A program made the translations under genes and the position numbers. From contig JAIXQY010000116.1 of NCBI GenBank assembly GCA_027485485.1, forward strand, positions 1-45,384: 45,384 nt of DNA, given 5' to 3'. Source of the stretch: Sphingomonadales bacterium. GTDB taxonomy: Bacteria > Pseudomonadota > Alphaproteobacteria > Sphingomonadales > Sphingomonadaceae. Positions 1 through 8,829 of this stretch are shown piece after piece; position 1 is the first letter of the stretch; every line of letters begins with the position of its first letter. The notes under the pieces were generated by a model. That model was not told where the DNA came from. It did not search any database and saw only the letters and a program-made list of their open reading frames with translations.

Positions 1-2
1 TC

Positions 3-167
3 AACCGCTGGGGCGTGTGGACCTTGCTGTTCAGCTGGCTGCCGGTCATCGGCGATGGCTTCACCGTGCTGGCCGGCGCCGCCCGCACGCCGCTGTGGCT
101 GTTCCTGGCGCTGGTCAGCATCGCCAAGGCCGGGCGCTATATCGTGCTGGCGGCGGCGCTCGCTTAA
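3..167 (+). CDS. YqaA-family membrane protein, C-terminal fragment
   Basis: The frame is open from the window edge to a TAA and encodes about 54 residues, so the start lies outside. The visible part has the pattern SWLPVIGDGFTVLAG followed by a hydrophobic segment and GKA-like AKAGRYIVLAAAL. This resembles the C-terminus of YqaA/DedA-related (SNARE-associated) small membrane proteins, where the SWLPxIGDP region is conserved. The stop overlaps the modC stop on the other strand by two bases, so the two genes converge with no spacer. The cellular role of YqaA proteins is poorly defined. The family call rests on this short segment only. Confidence 0.6.
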   Translation, partial: NRWGVWTLLFSWLPVIGDGFTVLAGAARTPLWLFLALVSIAKAGRYIVLAAALA

Positions 168-844
168 CCCCGCAGCCAGCGCCCCAACTGGCTGCCAGCA
201 TCGGCCAGCAATGCCGCCGCCGGGCCCTGTTCCACGATGCGGCCCTCCACCATGAAGGCGGCGCGCTCGGCAATTCCCGCGGCCTCGGCCAGATCGTGCG
301 TGACGATGATCATCGGCGCGGCACTGCGGCGGCGCACATCTGCCACCAGCCGCACCAGCGCGCGGCGCACTGGTGGATCCACCGCCGCAAACGGCTCATC
401 GAGCAGCAGCAGATCGGGGCGGCGCGCCAGCGCCCGGGCCAGCGCCACGCGCATCTGTTCGCCGCCGGAAAGCTGCGCCGGCCGCCGCGCCAGCACCGCG
501 CCTTCCAGCTGCATCGCCGCCAGCAGCGCCAGCGCCGCCGCGCGATCGGGCGTGCCCTGCGCGATCATCACATTGGCCAGCGCATCCAGATGCGGAAACA
601 GCCCGCCACCCTGGGCAACCAGCCCCATCCGCCGCCGCCACGCCGGCAGGCTCTGCCAATCCTGCCCGGCCACGCGCACAAGGCCCCGCGCCGGCACCAG
701 CCCGGCAATGGCCTTCAACAGGCTGGATTTGCCCGCCCCCGATGGGCCGACCAGCGCCAGCGTCTCCCCCGGCGCCACGCTGAACGCGGCGTCCACGGCC
801 AGCGGCCCGGCGCGGCTGAGGGCCACCTCCAGCCCCTCAGCCAC
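164..844 (-). CDS. modC: Molybdate ABC transporter ATP-binding protein ModC (short form)
   Basis: This is the ATPase that would energise molybdate import with ModA and ModB at the inner membrane. Walker A is GPSGAGKS at residues 33-40. The signature is LSGGEQMRVALARAL, followed by Walker B DLLLLDEP and the H-loop VTHD. I chose the GTG start at 844, which overlaps the modB stop (GTGGCTGA), because upstream in-frame sequence is the modB gene read in another frame. At about 226 aa it ends right after the nucleotide-binding domain. The C-terminal MOP/TOBE oxyanion-sensing domain found in roughly 350-aa ModC proteins is absent. The assignment to molybdate rests mainly on the modA-modB neighbours. 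Confidence 0.85.
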   Translation of the reverse strand: MAEGLEVALSRAGPLAVDAAFSVAPGETLALVGPSGAGKSSLLKAIAGLVPARGLVRVAGQDWQSLPAWRRRMGLVAQGGGLFPHLDALANVMIAQGTPDRAAALALLAAMQLEGAVLARRPAQLSGGEQMRVALARALARRPDLLLLDEPFAAVDPPVRRALVRLVADVRRRSAAPMIIVTHDLAEAAGIAERAAFMVEGRIVEQGPAAALLADAGSQLGRWLRG

Positions 845-1514
845 GTTTGCGGCCCTTCTGTCGGCCCAGCAGGAACAACAGCACCACCGCCCCCAGGCTG
901 ATCCCGGCCAGCAACAGCGCCAGCCGGCCGGCGCCCGCCATGTCAAACGCCTGCACCCGATCATAAATCGCCAGAGACAGCGTGGCGGTTTCGCCCGGTA
1001 TGGCGCCGCCCACCATCAGCACCACGCCAAATTCGCCCAGCGTGTGGGCAAAGGCCAGCACCGCGCCGGTGGCCAGCCCCGGCCAGGCCAGTGGCAGCTC
1101 GATCCGCCAGAAGGCCGCCCACGGCGACAGGCCGCAACTGGCCGCGCTCTGCCGCAATTCATCGCCAATGCCGCGAAAGGCCTGGGCTGCCGGCTGCACT
1201 GCCAGCGGCAGGTTGACGATGATGCTGGCCAGCCAGATGCCGGCAAAGCCGAACACCAGCCGCCCGCCGGTCAGCGCTGCCCAGCCGCGCCCCAGCGGCG
1301 TGTCCGGCCCCAGACCGATCAACAGCGCCAGGCCCAGCACGGTGGGCGGCAGCAGCAAGGGCAGGATCAGCAGCGCCTCCACCAACGGCCGGCCGCGCCA
1401 CGCCGTCACGCCCAGCCAGCGGCCGAGCAGCACAGCGAGCGGCAGCAGCGCCGCCACCGTCGCCAGCGCCAGCCACAGCGACAGGCGCAGCGCCACCAGA
1501 TCATCGCCGCTCAC
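837..1514 (-). CDS. modB: Molybdate ABC transporter permease ModB
   Basis: This is a 225-aa inner-membrane permease with about five hydrophobic segments. The cytoplasmic EAA-like loop reads AASCGLSPWAAFWRIELPLA, which contacts the ATPase in this family, and is followed by AHTLGEFGVVLMVGG, typical of ModB/CysW-type permeases. The start is GTG at 1514, overlapping the modA stop by four bases (GTGA), and the end overlaps the modC start by eight. This gives a tightly coupled modA-modB-modC transcript read on the minus strand. Sulfate or tungstate permeases are close relatives. The ModA-like binding protein favours molybdate or tungstate. Confidence 0.9.
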   Translation of the reverse strand: MSGDDLVALRLSLWLALATVAALLPLAVLLGRWLGVTAWRGRPLVEALLILPLLLPPTVLGLALLIGLGPDTPLGRGWAALTGGRLVFGFAGIWLASIIVNLPLAVQPAAQAFRGIGDELRQSAASCGLSPWAAFWRIELPLAWPGLATGAVLAFAHTLGEFGVVLMVGGAIPGETATLSLAIYDRVQAFDMAGAGRLALLLAGISLGAVVLLFLLGRQKGRKRG

Positions 1515-2239
1515 GGTTTGCCAAAACCGGCCGCTGCCAGCGCCGCCCGACCTTGAGGCCCGCTGATGGTATCGGCCAGCGCGCGGGCCGCGGGCGCCGC
1601 GCCGGGCATGATCACCAATGTCTGCACCAGCGGCGGATGCAGGCTTGGGCTGATTGGCACGACGCGCAGGCCGCCGGCGGCGCGCGCGAGCGGCAGGGCC
1701 ACGATGCCGGCATCGGCCGCCCCGTTGGTCACAAAGGCCAGCGCCTGGGCAACATTGTCGCCCAGCACCAGTGGGGCCGCGGTGATGCCCGCCCCGGCCA
1801 GCACCGCCTTGGCCGCCGCGCCATAGGGCGCATGCGCCGGGTTGGCGATGGCCAGGTGGCGCAGGCGCCCGGCGGCAATTGCGGCCTTCAGGCCATTGAG
1901 ATCACGGATCGCACTGCCTTGCGGCACCACCAGCGCCAGCCGGCCCAGCGCATAGGCCCGGCGCTCCACCCCCGGCACGGCAGCGGCCAGCCGCTGCGCC
2001 AATGCGCTGTCGGCCAGCAGCAGCAACTGGAACGGCGCGCCGTTCAGCGCCTGCTGCACCATCTGGCCGCTGGAACCGAAACTGAGGGTATAGCGCGCGC
2101 CGGTGCGCTGCTCCTGCGCGGCCACCAGCGGCGGCAACACCAGCCGCAGATCGGCGGCGGCGGCCACAGGCACCGGTTCGGCTGCCGGCACGGTGATTGG
2201 CCACAACAGGGCAAGCAGCAAAAACAGGCGGCGCAACAT
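1511..2239 (-). CDS. modA: Periplasmic molybdate-binding protein ModA
   Basis: This is the solute-binding component of the molybdate importer, about 242 aa. The signal peptide runs from residue 1 (MLRRLFLLLALLWPITVPAAE) with cleavage near AAE. The mature part shows FGSSGQMVQQALNGAPFQLL, matching the ModA oxyanion-pocket region, where serines bind molybdate, and a later NVAQALAFVTNGAADAGIV stretch. The start at 2239 is preceded by AAGGGTGAGG. A further upstream in-frame start would add residues before a good signal peptide. It is the first gene of modABC and is divergent from the aminotransferase, with 67 bp between the start codons. Confidence 0.88.
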   Translation of the reverse strand: MLRRLFLLLALLWPITVPAAEPVPVAAAADLRLVLPPLVAAQEQRTGARYTLSFGSSGQMVQQALNGAPFQLLLLADSALAQRLAAAVPGVERRAYALGRLALVVPQGSAIRDLNGLKAAIAAGRLRHLAIANPAHAPYGAAAKAVLAGAGITAAPLVLGDNVAQALAFVTNGAADAGIVALPLARAAGGLRVVPISPSLHPPLVQTLVIMPGAAPAARALADTISGPQGRAALAAAGFGKP

Positions 2240-2306
2240 CCTCACCCTTGTGCCAGCCGCACGCCACAGGTGCAACGCCGCTCCAAAGCCGCTAAGGCCA
2301 GCCGCT

Positions 2307-3443
2307 ATGAGCCGTCACGATCCCGTTGAGCCCTTTCACGCCATCAGCATTTCGCGCCTGGCCCGCCAGTTGGAGGCCGAAGGCCGCGATGTGATCCATA
2401 TGGAGTTTGGCCAGCCGTCCACCGGCGCGCCGGCTGCCGCCATTGCGCGGGCGCAAGCCGTGCTGGCCAGCGATCCCGGCAGCTATTGGGAGTCAGATGC
2501 GCTCAAGGCCCGCATCGCCCGCCTCTATCAGGATCGCCACGGCCTTGAGCTCAATCCAGAGCGTATCATCCTGTCGTGCGGGGCGTCGCCGGCGCTGGTG
2601 ATGGCGCTCACCTCCGCCTTCCGGCCCGGCGAAGTGATCGCCATGGCCCGGCCGGGCTATGTCGCCTATCGCAACAATGTGTTGGCGCTGGGCATGGTCC
2701 CGCTGGAGATCGCCTGCGGGCCGGAAAGTCGCTATCAGCTCACCGCGGCGCATCTGGCGGCGCTTGATCCGGCACCGGCCGGGGTGATCATCGCCAGCCC
2801 GGCCAACCCCACCGGCACGGTGATCAGCACTGATGAACTGGCCGCCATCGCCGCCGTGTGTGCCGAACGCGGTATCCGCATCGTGTCGGACGAGATTTAT
2901 CACGGCCTGTCCTTCGTCGGCCCGGTGGCGAGCGCGCTGGAGTTCGCCCCCGATGCGCTGGTGGTGAACAGCTTCTCCAAATATTTTTCCATGGTCGGCT
3001 GGCGGCTGGGCTGGCTGGTGGCGCCCGATGATCTGCTGGGATCGGCGCGGGCCCGCATGGGCAATCTGTTCCTCACCGCCCCCAGCCTGTCGCAACATGC
3101 CGGGCTGGTGGCGATGGACTGTGTGGACGAGCTGGAAGCCCATGTTGCCCGCTATGCCCGCAACCGGCAGTTGATGTTGGATGCGCTGCCGGCGCTGGGG
3201 CTGACGCGGATCGCGCCGCCGGATGGGGCCTTTTATGTCTGGGCCGATGTCCGCCATCTGACCGACGATGTGATGGACTTTGCCCGCCAGCTGTTGATCG
3301 ATACCGGCGTGGCGACCGCGCCGGGCATTGATTTTGATCCGGTGGAAGGCCGGCATTTCCTGCGCTTCAGCTTTGCCGTGGACACGCCGTTGGTGGCAGA
3401 CGCGATTGCGCGGATGACGCCGTGGTTTCAGGCGCGCCCTTAA
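2307..3443 (+). CDS. PLP-dependent class I/II aminotransferase
   Basis: This is a 378-aa fold-type I aminotransferase. Visible motifs are the substrate-binding FGQPSTGAP, SPANPTGTV, the PLP-contacting SDEIYHGLSF, and the Schiff-base lysine in NSFSKYFSMVGWRLGW. The C-terminus carries the carboxylate-binding arginine region HFLRFSFA. The start ATG at 2307 follows a TAAGG box. Length and motifs fit the aspartate/aromatic/alanine aminotransferase-like group (AlaA/PatA type), but the amino acid substrate cannot be read from sequence. It is monocistronic and is followed immediately by a palindromic repeat that separates it from a convergent MFS gene. Confidence 0.85.
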   Translation: MSRHDPVEPFHAISISRLARQLEAEGRDVIHMEFGQPSTGAPAAAIARAQAVLASDPGSYWESDALKARIARLYQDRHGLELNPERIILSCGASPALVMALTSAFRPGEVIAMARPGYVAYRNNVLALGMVPLEIACGPESRYQLTAAHLAALDPAPAGVIIASPANPTGTVISTDELAAIAAVCAERGIRIVSDEIYHGLSFVGPVASALEFAPDALVVNSFSKYFSMVGWRLGWLVAPDDLLGSARARMGNLFLTAPSLSQHAGLVAMDCVDELEAHVARYARNRQLMLDALPALGLTRIAPPDGAFYVWADVRHLTDDVMDFARQLLIDTGVATAPGIDFDPVEGRHFLRFSFAVDTPLVADAIARMTPWFQARP

Positions 3444-3554
3444 CTCCCCTCCCGCGCGCGGGAGGGGCTGGGGGTGGGCCTTTGCCTTTGAAACCAGGTG
3501 TGGGGACTGTGGCGCGACCCACCCCCGACCCCTCCCGCATGCGGGAGGGGAGGA
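3444..3554. repeat. Paired palindromic repeat (REPIN-like) between convergent genes
   Basis: Two perfect 22-nt palindromes, at 3446-3467 and 3529-3550, share the arm CCCCTCCCGC. They are joined by inner arms that also pair (GGGGGTGGG near 3470 with CCCACCCCC near 3519-3526). The cassette exactly fills the gap between the aminotransferase stop and the MFS stop. It could act as a bidirectional transcription barrier, although no T-run is present. Such bipartite palindromes are common intergenic repeats in alphaproteobacteria. Confidence 0.8.
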
Positions 3555-4772
3555 TCACTCCGCCGGCACCATGCGGCGGCCGGCGTGGGCGCGCAGGAAC
3601 AGCAGCGCGGTCAGCCCCACGAACACCAGCGACACCATGAACGGCGCGCCGGGGGCATAGATGGCCGCGTCATCCGCCGAGAAGCGTGCGAACACGGTCG
3701 TCATCAACGGTGGGCCGATGATGGTGGACAGGCTCTGGATGGACGACACCGCGCCCTGCAATTCGCCCTGTTCCGATGCCGCCATTTCGGCCGACATCAG
3801 GCCCTGCAGGCAGGGGAACACCAGGCCCTGGCAGGCCGAAACCGCGATGCCGACATAGACCAGCCAGCCCACATCGGCCAGCGCATAGCAGCTGTATCCG
3901 GCCACAGCCGAGGCGATGCCCAGCGCGATGATGCGGCGCTGGCCAAAGCGCGGGATCAGCTTGCGGCCCAGAAAGCCCTGCACGAACGCGCCGGTCACGC
4001 CCACGGCGGCCAGGCTCCAGCCCACTTGTTCGGGGTTCCAGCCATAGCGCAGCTGGCCGTGATAGGACCAGATCGAGTAAAGCGACTGGTAGGACAGGGT
4101 CCACACGAACACGGTCGCGGCCAGCATCAGCACCACCGGATGGGCCGATTTCAGCCGCAGCAGCGCGCCAACGGGATTGGCCCGGCGCCATTCAAAGGCG
4201 CGGCGGCGTTCCGGCGGCAGCGATTCGGGCAGCACGATCAGGCCATAGATCAGATTGGCCACCGCCAGCCCGGCGGACACCAGAAACGGCACTTCATTGC
4301 CAAAGCGGGCGACAAAGCCGCCCAGCGCCGGCCCGATGATGAAACCAAAACCAAAGGCCATGCCGATCACGCCAAAATTGGCCCCGCGCTTTTCCGGCGG
4401 CGTCACATCGGCGATATAGGCATAGGCGGTGGGGAAGGTGGCCCCCGTGATGCCGGCGACCACGCGCGCCGCCACCAGCCACCACAGGGTGGGGGCAAAG
4501 GCCATCACGACATAATCGGCCGCAAAGGCCGCCAGGCTGGCCAGCAGCACCGGGCGGCGGCCAAAGCGATCGGACAGGCCACCGATCACCGGGCCCATGA
4601 CGAACTGCACGCTGGCATAGAGAAAGGCGATCCAGCCCGACACTTCGGCGGCATGGGCCAGGGACTGGCCCGAAAGCCGCATGATCAGTTGCGGGAACAC
4701 GGGGATCACGACGCCAAAGCCGATGGCATCGATCAGCACGGTGACAAAGATGAAGGTGAGCGCGCGATTCAC
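3555..4772 (-). CDS. MFS exporter, TetA-like (TCR/Tet family)
   Basis: This is a drug:H+ antiporter-type inner-membrane protein of about 405 aa with twelve hydrophobic segments. It shows the MFS motif [17 protein letters not shown] after helix 2 and the TetA-like N-terminus [19 protein letters not shown]. The motif-C region [13 protein letters not shown] is also present. I chose the GTG start at 4772, preceded by AGGTGA, because the homologous N-terminus begins NRALTFIF. No TetR-type repressor lies beside it, unlike classical tet loci, so tetracycline export is not implied. Chromosomal sphingomonad members of this family have unknown substrates. Confidence 0.8.
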   Translation of the reverse strand: MNRALTFIFVTVLIDAIGFGVVIPVFPQLIMRLSGQSLAHAAEVSGWIAFLYASVQFVMGPVIGGLSDRFGRRPVLLASLAAFAADYVVMAFAPTLWWLVAARVVAGITGATFPTAYAYIADVTPPEKRGANFGVIGMAFGFGFIIGPALGGFVARFGNEVPFLVSAGLAVANLIYGLIVLPESLPPERRRAFEWRRANPVGALLRLKSAHPVVLMLAATVFVWTLSYQSLYSIWSYHGQLRYGWNPEQVGWSLAAVGVTGAFVQGFLGRKLIPRFGQRRIIALGIASAVAGYSCYALADVGWLVYVGIAVSACQGLVFPCLQGLMSAEMAASEQGELQGAVSSIQSLSTIIGPPLMTTVFARFSADDAAIYAPGAPFMVSLVFVGLTALLFLRAHAGRRMVPAE

Positions 4773-4907
4773 GCGGCATTCACCTGGCGGACCCGGTTCA
4801 TGGACTGGCCGATAGCGGCTTTTTGGGCTTTCGCCCATAAGGTAACGCGCCGGGGTTGCATGGGTGCGTCAAAATGTGTTTTGTGCAGGCGCGAAGGAAG
4901 CGACCCG

Positions 4908-5297
4908 ATGTCCGTGCTCAAGATGATCTTCACCTGGTGGAATGGCCCCGGCCTTGGCACCCGCATCTTCACCGCGAGGAACGGCGAGGAAGTGGGCCGC
5001 GATGATCAGGGCAATATCTATTACCGCTCCGGCATTGGCGCAGGCCAGCGCCGCTGGGTGATCTACAACGGCGAACCCGAAGCCACCCGCATCCCGCCGG
5101 AATGGCATTTGTGGATCCACAAGACCGTGGCCGAACCGCCGAGCGTGAAGCCGCCGGTGACTCGCGCCTGGGAACGTGGGTGGACGCAGAATGCCACCGG
5201 CACGGCGCTGGCCCACAGCCCGCGTGGCGCGCTGATTGCCGGGGGCAGCCGCGCAGCCGCCACCGGCGATTATCGCGCCTGGTCACCCGACGCCTGA
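4908..5297 (+). CDS. NDUFA12-like NADH:ubiquinone oxidoreductase accessory protein
   Basis: This 129-aa protein belongs to the NDUFA12 (17.2-kDa, B17.2) family, an accessory or assembly component of respiratory complex I in alphaproteobacteria and mitochondria. Diagnostic features are the N-terminal FTWWNGPGLGTRIFT, the G-N-I-Y-Y block with nearby RRWVIYNG, and the PPEWHLWIH motif. The start ATG at 4908 is preceded by a strong GAAGGAAG box. It begins a plus-strand run with mlaD eight bases downstream and a DUF2155 gene after that, a gene order seen repeatedly in alphaproteobacteria. Confidence 0.88.
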   Translation: MSVLKMIFTWWNGPGLGTRIFTARNGEEVGRDDQGNIYYRSGIGAGQRRWVIYNGEPEATRIPPEWHLWIHKTVAEPPSVKPPVTRAWERGWTQNATGTALAHSPRGALIAGGSRAAATGDYRAWSPDA

Positions 5298-5304
5298 TCG
5301 GGTC

Positions 5305-5793
5305 ATGGCCGGCACGCTGAAAGACAATCTGGTTGAAGCGCTGATCGGCCTGTTGGTCGTCGCGCTGGCGCTGGGCTTTGTCGGCTATGCCTGGGCCCGC
5401 ACCGGGGCCGGCGAAGGCGATGGCGGCACCGTGCTGCTGGCGCGCTTTCCCAACATCGCCGGGGTGAGCCTGGGCACCGATGTGAAGGTGGCCGGCGTGA
5501 AGGTGGGCAAGGTGGTGGCGCTGGAGCTTGATCCGGCGTCCTATCAGGCGGTGCTGAAGGTTTCGGTGGATCGCGGCTTGAAGCTGCCGATCGATTCCTC
5601 GGCGGCGATCACGTCGGAAGGGCTGCTGGGCGGCAATTATGTCGCGCTCACGCCCGGCGGCGATACGGCGATGTTGAAGGACGGCGAGGAAATCGTCGAA
5701 ACCTCGGGCGCGCCCGATCTGATGGGCCTGATCGGCAGCGTGGTGAACCGCAGCGGCGGCGAGGCGCCGGCCACAGATGCTGCGCCGAAATAA
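5305..5793 (+). CDS. mlaD: MlaD-family phospholipid transport substrate-binding protein
   Basis: This 162-aa protein has one N-terminal transmembrane helix (about residues 8-28) followed by a periplasmic MCE/MlaD domain. The core motif is GVSLGTDVKVAGVKVGKV, and the ITSEGLLGGNYVALTPG segment is typical of MlaD. In the Mla system MlaD forms a hexameric ring that carries phospholipids between inner-membrane MlaFEB and the periplasmic carrier. The other mla genes are not in this window. Its 3' end overlaps the DUF2155 gene by 17 bases, suggesting coupled translation. Confidence 0.87.
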   Translation: MAGTLKDNLVEALIGLLVVALALGFVGYAWARTGAGEGDGGTVLLARFPNIAGVSLGTDVKVAGVKVGKVVALELDPASYQAVLKVSVDRGLKLPIDSSAAITSEGLLGGNYVALTPGGDTAMLKDGEEIVETSGAPDLMGLIGSVVNRSGGEAPATDAAPK

Positions 5794-6298
5794 ACCCGTT
5801 TTTCTGGCGTTGCTGGTTTCCGGGCCGATTTGGGCACAGGAACCTGCCAATGCGCCACCGGTTCCGCCCAAACCGGCCACCGCAGCCCCGAAACTGGCCA
5901 CCGTTACCCCGGTGAAAGAACGAATTCTGCTGATCGGTGCGCTGTCGAAACGCACTGGGCAGAGCCGCAGCTTCAGCCTGAAACCGGGGCAATATGTCGA
6001 TTTCGCCGGCATCCGCATCACTGCGCGCACCTGCGAGACAACGCCGCCGTGGGAACGGCCCAGGCTGGACGGGGCCTTCCTGCAAGTGGATGAAAAGCTT
6101 GGCAGTTCGCCGGCGCGGCGGGTGTTTTCAGGCTGGCTTTATGCCCAGACCCCCAGCCTGAACGTGATGGAGCACCCGCGTTACGACGTCTGGCTCAAAA
6201 GCTGCACAATGCGCTTCCCCGAAGGACCCGCGGTGGCGCCAAGCCCTTCATCATCCACGAAAAAATCGCCTGAGCCAACCAGCGCCGCCACCAGCTGA
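5777..6298 (+). CDS. DUF2155 domain secreted protein
   Basis: This 173-aa protein has an N-terminal signal peptide (hydrophobic FLALLVSGPIWAQ) and a proline/alanine linker. The DUF2155 domain follows, with TARTCETTPPWERPRLDGAF, VFSGWLYAQTPSLNVMEHP and YDVWLKSC. The two cysteines are conserved in the family and may form a disulfide. Function is unknown; the gene usually neighbours NDUFA12 and mlaD, as here. After YDVWLKSC the frame continues about 30 low-complexity Ser/Pro/Ala residues. This tail runs 118 bp into the 3' end of aat on the opposite strand, so it may be a late addition. Confidence 0.8.
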   Translation: MLRRNKPVFLALLVSGPIWAQEPANAPPVPPKPATAAPKLATVTPVKERILLIGALSKRTGQSRSFSLKPGQYVDFAGIRITARTCETTPPWERPRLDGAFLQVDEKLGSSPARRVFSGWLYAQTPSLNVMEHPRYDVWLKSCTMRFPEGPAVAPSPSSSTKKSPEPTSAATS

Positions 6299-6867
6299 GC
6301 CCGATACTCCTTGGCCGAAATCTCGATCGCGCCAAAGCCGGCGAGGTGATCGGTGAGAAACTGGGTATCCAACAGGGCAAAGCCGCCCAGCCGCAGCCGC
6401 GCCACCAGCGCCGCCAGGCAGCATTTGCTGGCATCGCGCACCCGGGTAAACATCGATTCGCCGAAGAAGGCCCGGCCCAGCCGCACGCCATAGAGGCCGC
6501 CGGCCAGTTGCCCGTCGGCGGTCCACGCCTCCACGCTGTGGGCGTCGCCGCGCCGGTGCAGGGCCAGATAGGCTTCGGAAATCAACGGGTTGATCCAGGT
6601 CTCATTGCGACCCGGCGCGGCCTGTGCGCAGGCGCCCAGCACCTCGGCAAAGGCCTGATCGACGGTGAAGCGGAAGCGTTGCTGTTTCAGCACCTTGGCC
6701 AGGCTGCGCGGCAGGTGGAAGCCATCCAGCGGCAACACCCCGCGCCGCTTGGGCTCCACCCAGAACACATCGGTGCTGTCGGCACGTTCGGCCATCGGGA
6801 AAATGCCGCTGGCATAGGCGCGCAGCAGCATGTCGGGATCAAGCCGATGAACAAGCGGGCGGCTCAT
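6181..6867 (-). CDS. aat: Leucyl/phenylalanyl-tRNA-protein transferase
   Basis: This 228-aa cytosolic enzyme transfers Leu or Phe from aminoacyl-tRNA to N-terminal Arg/Lys of proteins, marking them for ClpS/ClpAP. Signature stretches are AYASGIFPMA near the N-terminus, VFWVEPKRRGVLPL, GGLYGVRLGRAFFGESMF in the catalytic core, and the typical ending QLLSQTS. It is the last gene of the aroQ-accB-accC-aat run, 49 bp after accC. Its 3' end overlaps the DUF2155 gene on the other strand by 118 bp. The conserved QLLxQTS ending shows the stop is real. Confidence 0.92.
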   Translation of the reverse strand: MSRPLVHRLDPDMLLRAYASGIFPMAERADSTDVFWVEPKRRGVLPLDGFHLPRSLAKVLKQQRFRFTVDQAFAEVLGACAQAAPGRNETWINPLISEAYLALHRRGDAHSVEAWTADGQLAGGLYGVRLGRAFFGESMFTRVRDASKCCLAALVARLRLGGFALLDTQFLTDHLAGFGAIEISAKEYRAQLVAALVGSGDFFVDDEGLGATAGPSGKRIVQLLSQTS

Positions 6868-6916
6868 ACGCCAGAATTTGCGCTGCTCACGCGGCTATGG
6901 CCAGAGGGGATTTCCC

Positions 6917-8290
6917 TCAGGCCCCACCCGCTTCGGCTTTTGCCGCTTCGGCCTTGGCGGCCAGCCAGCGTTCCAGCCACTTGATCGAATAATCCCCGTT
7001 CTGGAAATCCGGGTCCTCGATCAGGGCCTGGTGCAGCGGAATGGTGGTTTTCGGCCCGTGGATCACGAACTCTTCCAGCGCACGGCGCAGGCGCATCAGG
7101 CATTCGTCGCGGGTCGCGCCATAGACGATCAGCTTGGCGATCAGCGAATCATAATAGGGCGGAATGCGATAGCCATCATAGAGCGCCGAATCGACCCGCA
7201 CATGCAGGCCGCCGGGCTGGTGGAAATCGGTGACGCGGCCGGGTGAGGGCGCAAAGCTCGCCGGATCTTCGGCGTTGATCCGGCATTCGATGGCATGGCC
7301 TTCGAAGTGGATCTGATCCTGGGTCACGCTGAGCGGCAGGCCGGCGGCAACACGGATCTGTTCGCGCACCAGATCAAGCCCGGTGATGGCTTCGGACACC
7401 GGATGTTCCACCTGCAGGCGGGTGTTCATCTCGATGAAGAAGAATTCGCCATTTTCCCACAGGAATTCAATGGTGCCGGCGCCGCGATACTTCAATTTGG
7501 AAATCGCCTGGCGCACCACTTCGCCCATGCGGGCACGCTCATCAGCGCCCAGCGCCGGGGACGGGGCTTCTTCCAGCACCTTCTGGTGGCGGCGTTGCAG
7601 GGAACAGTCGCGCTCGCCCATATGGACTGCGCCGCCCTGGCCGTCGCCAAACACCTGAAATTCGATGTGGCGCGGTTCGGAAAGATATTTTTCGATATAG
7701 ACGGTGTCGTCGCCAAAAGCGGCCTTGGCTTCGGATTTGGCCTGGCTCACCAGCGCCGGCAGGCTGGCGGCATCGGGGATCACCTTCATCCCGCGCCCGC
7801 CGCCACCGGATGCGGCCTTGACCAGCACCGGGTAGCCGATGATCTCGGCCACCGCCAACGCCTCTTCCATGCTTTCGATGGGGCCATCGCTGCCCGGCAC
7901 CAGCGGCAGGCCCAGGGCAGCGGCGGTGCGCTTGGCCTCCACCTTGTCGCCCATCTTGCGGATATGTTCGGGATCGGGCCCGATCCAGGTGATGCGATGT
8001 TTCTGAACAATCTCGGCAAAACGGGCGTTTTCGCTGAGGAAGCCATAGCCGGGGTGGATGGCATCGGCCTGGGCGATTTCGGCCGCCGAAATGATCGCCG
8101 GGATGTTGAGATAGGATTCGGCTGCCGAAGGCGGGCCGATGCAGATGGCTTCATCGGCCAGCCGCACGTGCATGGCATCGGCATCGGCGGTGCTGTGCAC
8201 GGCAACGGTGCGGATGCCCATTTCGCGGCAGGCGCGGTGAACGCGCAGCGCAATTTCGCCCCGGTTGGCGATCAGGACCTTCTTGAACAT
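6917..8290 (-). CDS. accC: Acetyl-CoA carboxylase biotin carboxylase subunit
   Basis: This ATP-grasp enzyme carboxylates biotin on AccB, the first step of fatty acid synthesis; about 457 aa. Motifs include the N-terminal LIANRGEIALR, IHPGYGFLSENA, the glycine-rich ATP loop KAASGGGGRGMK, and the catalytic region FIEMNTRLQVEHPVSE. I start at ATG 8290 because family members begin with this MFKKVLIANRGE sequence. A TTG at 8308 overlapping the accB stop would add six residues. The C-terminus has an extra Ala/Lys-rich tail. It is cotranscribed with accB, as is usual. Confidence 0.96.
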   Translation of the reverse strand: MFKKVLIANRGEIALRVHRACREMGIRTVAVHSTADADAMHVRLADEAICIGPPSAAESYLNIPAIISAAEIAQADAIHPGYGFLSENARFAEIVQKHRITWIGPDPEHIRKMGDKVEAKRTAAALGLPLVPGSDGPIESMEEALAVAEIIGYPVLVKAASGGGGRGMKVIPDAASLPALVSQAKSEAKAAFGDDTVYIEKYLSEPRHIEFQVFGDGQGGAVHMGERDCSLQRRHQKVLEEAPSPALGADERARMGEVVRQAISKLKYRGAGTIEFLWENGEFFFIEMNTRLQVEHPVSEAITGLDLVREQIRVAAGLPLSVTQDQIHFEGHAIECRINAEDPASFAPSPGRVTDFHQPGGLHVRVDSALYDGYRIPPYYDSLIAKLIVYGATRDECLMRLRRALEEFVIHGPKTTIPLHQALIEDPDFQNGDYSIKWLERWLAAKAEAAKAEAGGA

Positions 8291-8300
8291 CGGTGCCGGC

Positions 8301-8795
8301 TTACTCAATGATCACCAGCGGCTGGTCATATTCCACCGGCTGCTCGCTGCTGACCAATATGGCTTTCACCACGCCGGCCCGGGGGGCGGTGATCGGGTTC
8401 ATCACCTTCATGGCTTCGATGATCAGCAGCGTATCGCCCTGCTTCACCGTGGCGCCTTCGGTCACGAAGGCCGGCGCACCCGGTTCCGGGGTGAGATAGG
8501 CGGTGCCGACGATCGGTGATTTCACCGTGCCGGGATGGTTGCGCACATCATCGCTGCCCGGCGCGGCGGCCGGGGCGGCCGCGGCTGGCGGCGGTGCAGG
8601 CCAGCCACCCTGGGGCGCGGCCGGGGCATAGCTGGGCGCAGCAGCCGTCATGGTGACGGTGGCCGCAGCGCGCACAACGCGAATCACCCGGTCCCCATCC
8701 TTGACCTCGATCTCGGTCAGGTTGGACGCGTCCAGCATCTCGGCCAGTTCGCGCACCAGGTTGGTATCGACAGAAATTCCAATGGTTTCCGGCAT
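8301..8795 (-). CDS. accB: Biotin carboxyl carrier protein of acetyl-CoA carboxylase
   Basis: This carrier protein, about 164 aa, shuttles the biotin-bound carboxyl group between AccC and the transferase. It has an N-terminal helical segment ([18 protein letters not shown]), a Pro/Ala-rich linker (residues about 45-85), and the biotinyl domain with the EAMKVMN motif. The biotinylated lysine is residue 130. An alternative ATG at 8810 adds five residues, and neither start has an ideally spaced ribosome-binding site. It lies 34 bp after aroQ and 10 bp before the chosen accC start. Confidence 0.95.
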   Translation of the reverse strand: MPETIGISVDTNLVRELAEMLDASNLTEIEVKDGDRVIRVVRAAATVTMTAAAPSYAPAAPQGGWPAPPPAAAAPAAAPGSDDVRNHPGTVKSPIVGTAYLTPEPGAPAFVTEGATVKQGDTLLIIEAMKVMNPITAPRAGVVKAILVSSEQPVEYDQPLVIIE

Positions 8796-8829
8796 GGCGG
8801 CCCCGTTCATTGCCCCTTGAAAGCGCGCA

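Noticed and set aside
3555..4772. Tetracycline resistance determinant
   Set aside because: The protein is TetA-like, but there is no tetR neighbour or mobile context, so resistance cannot be claimed.
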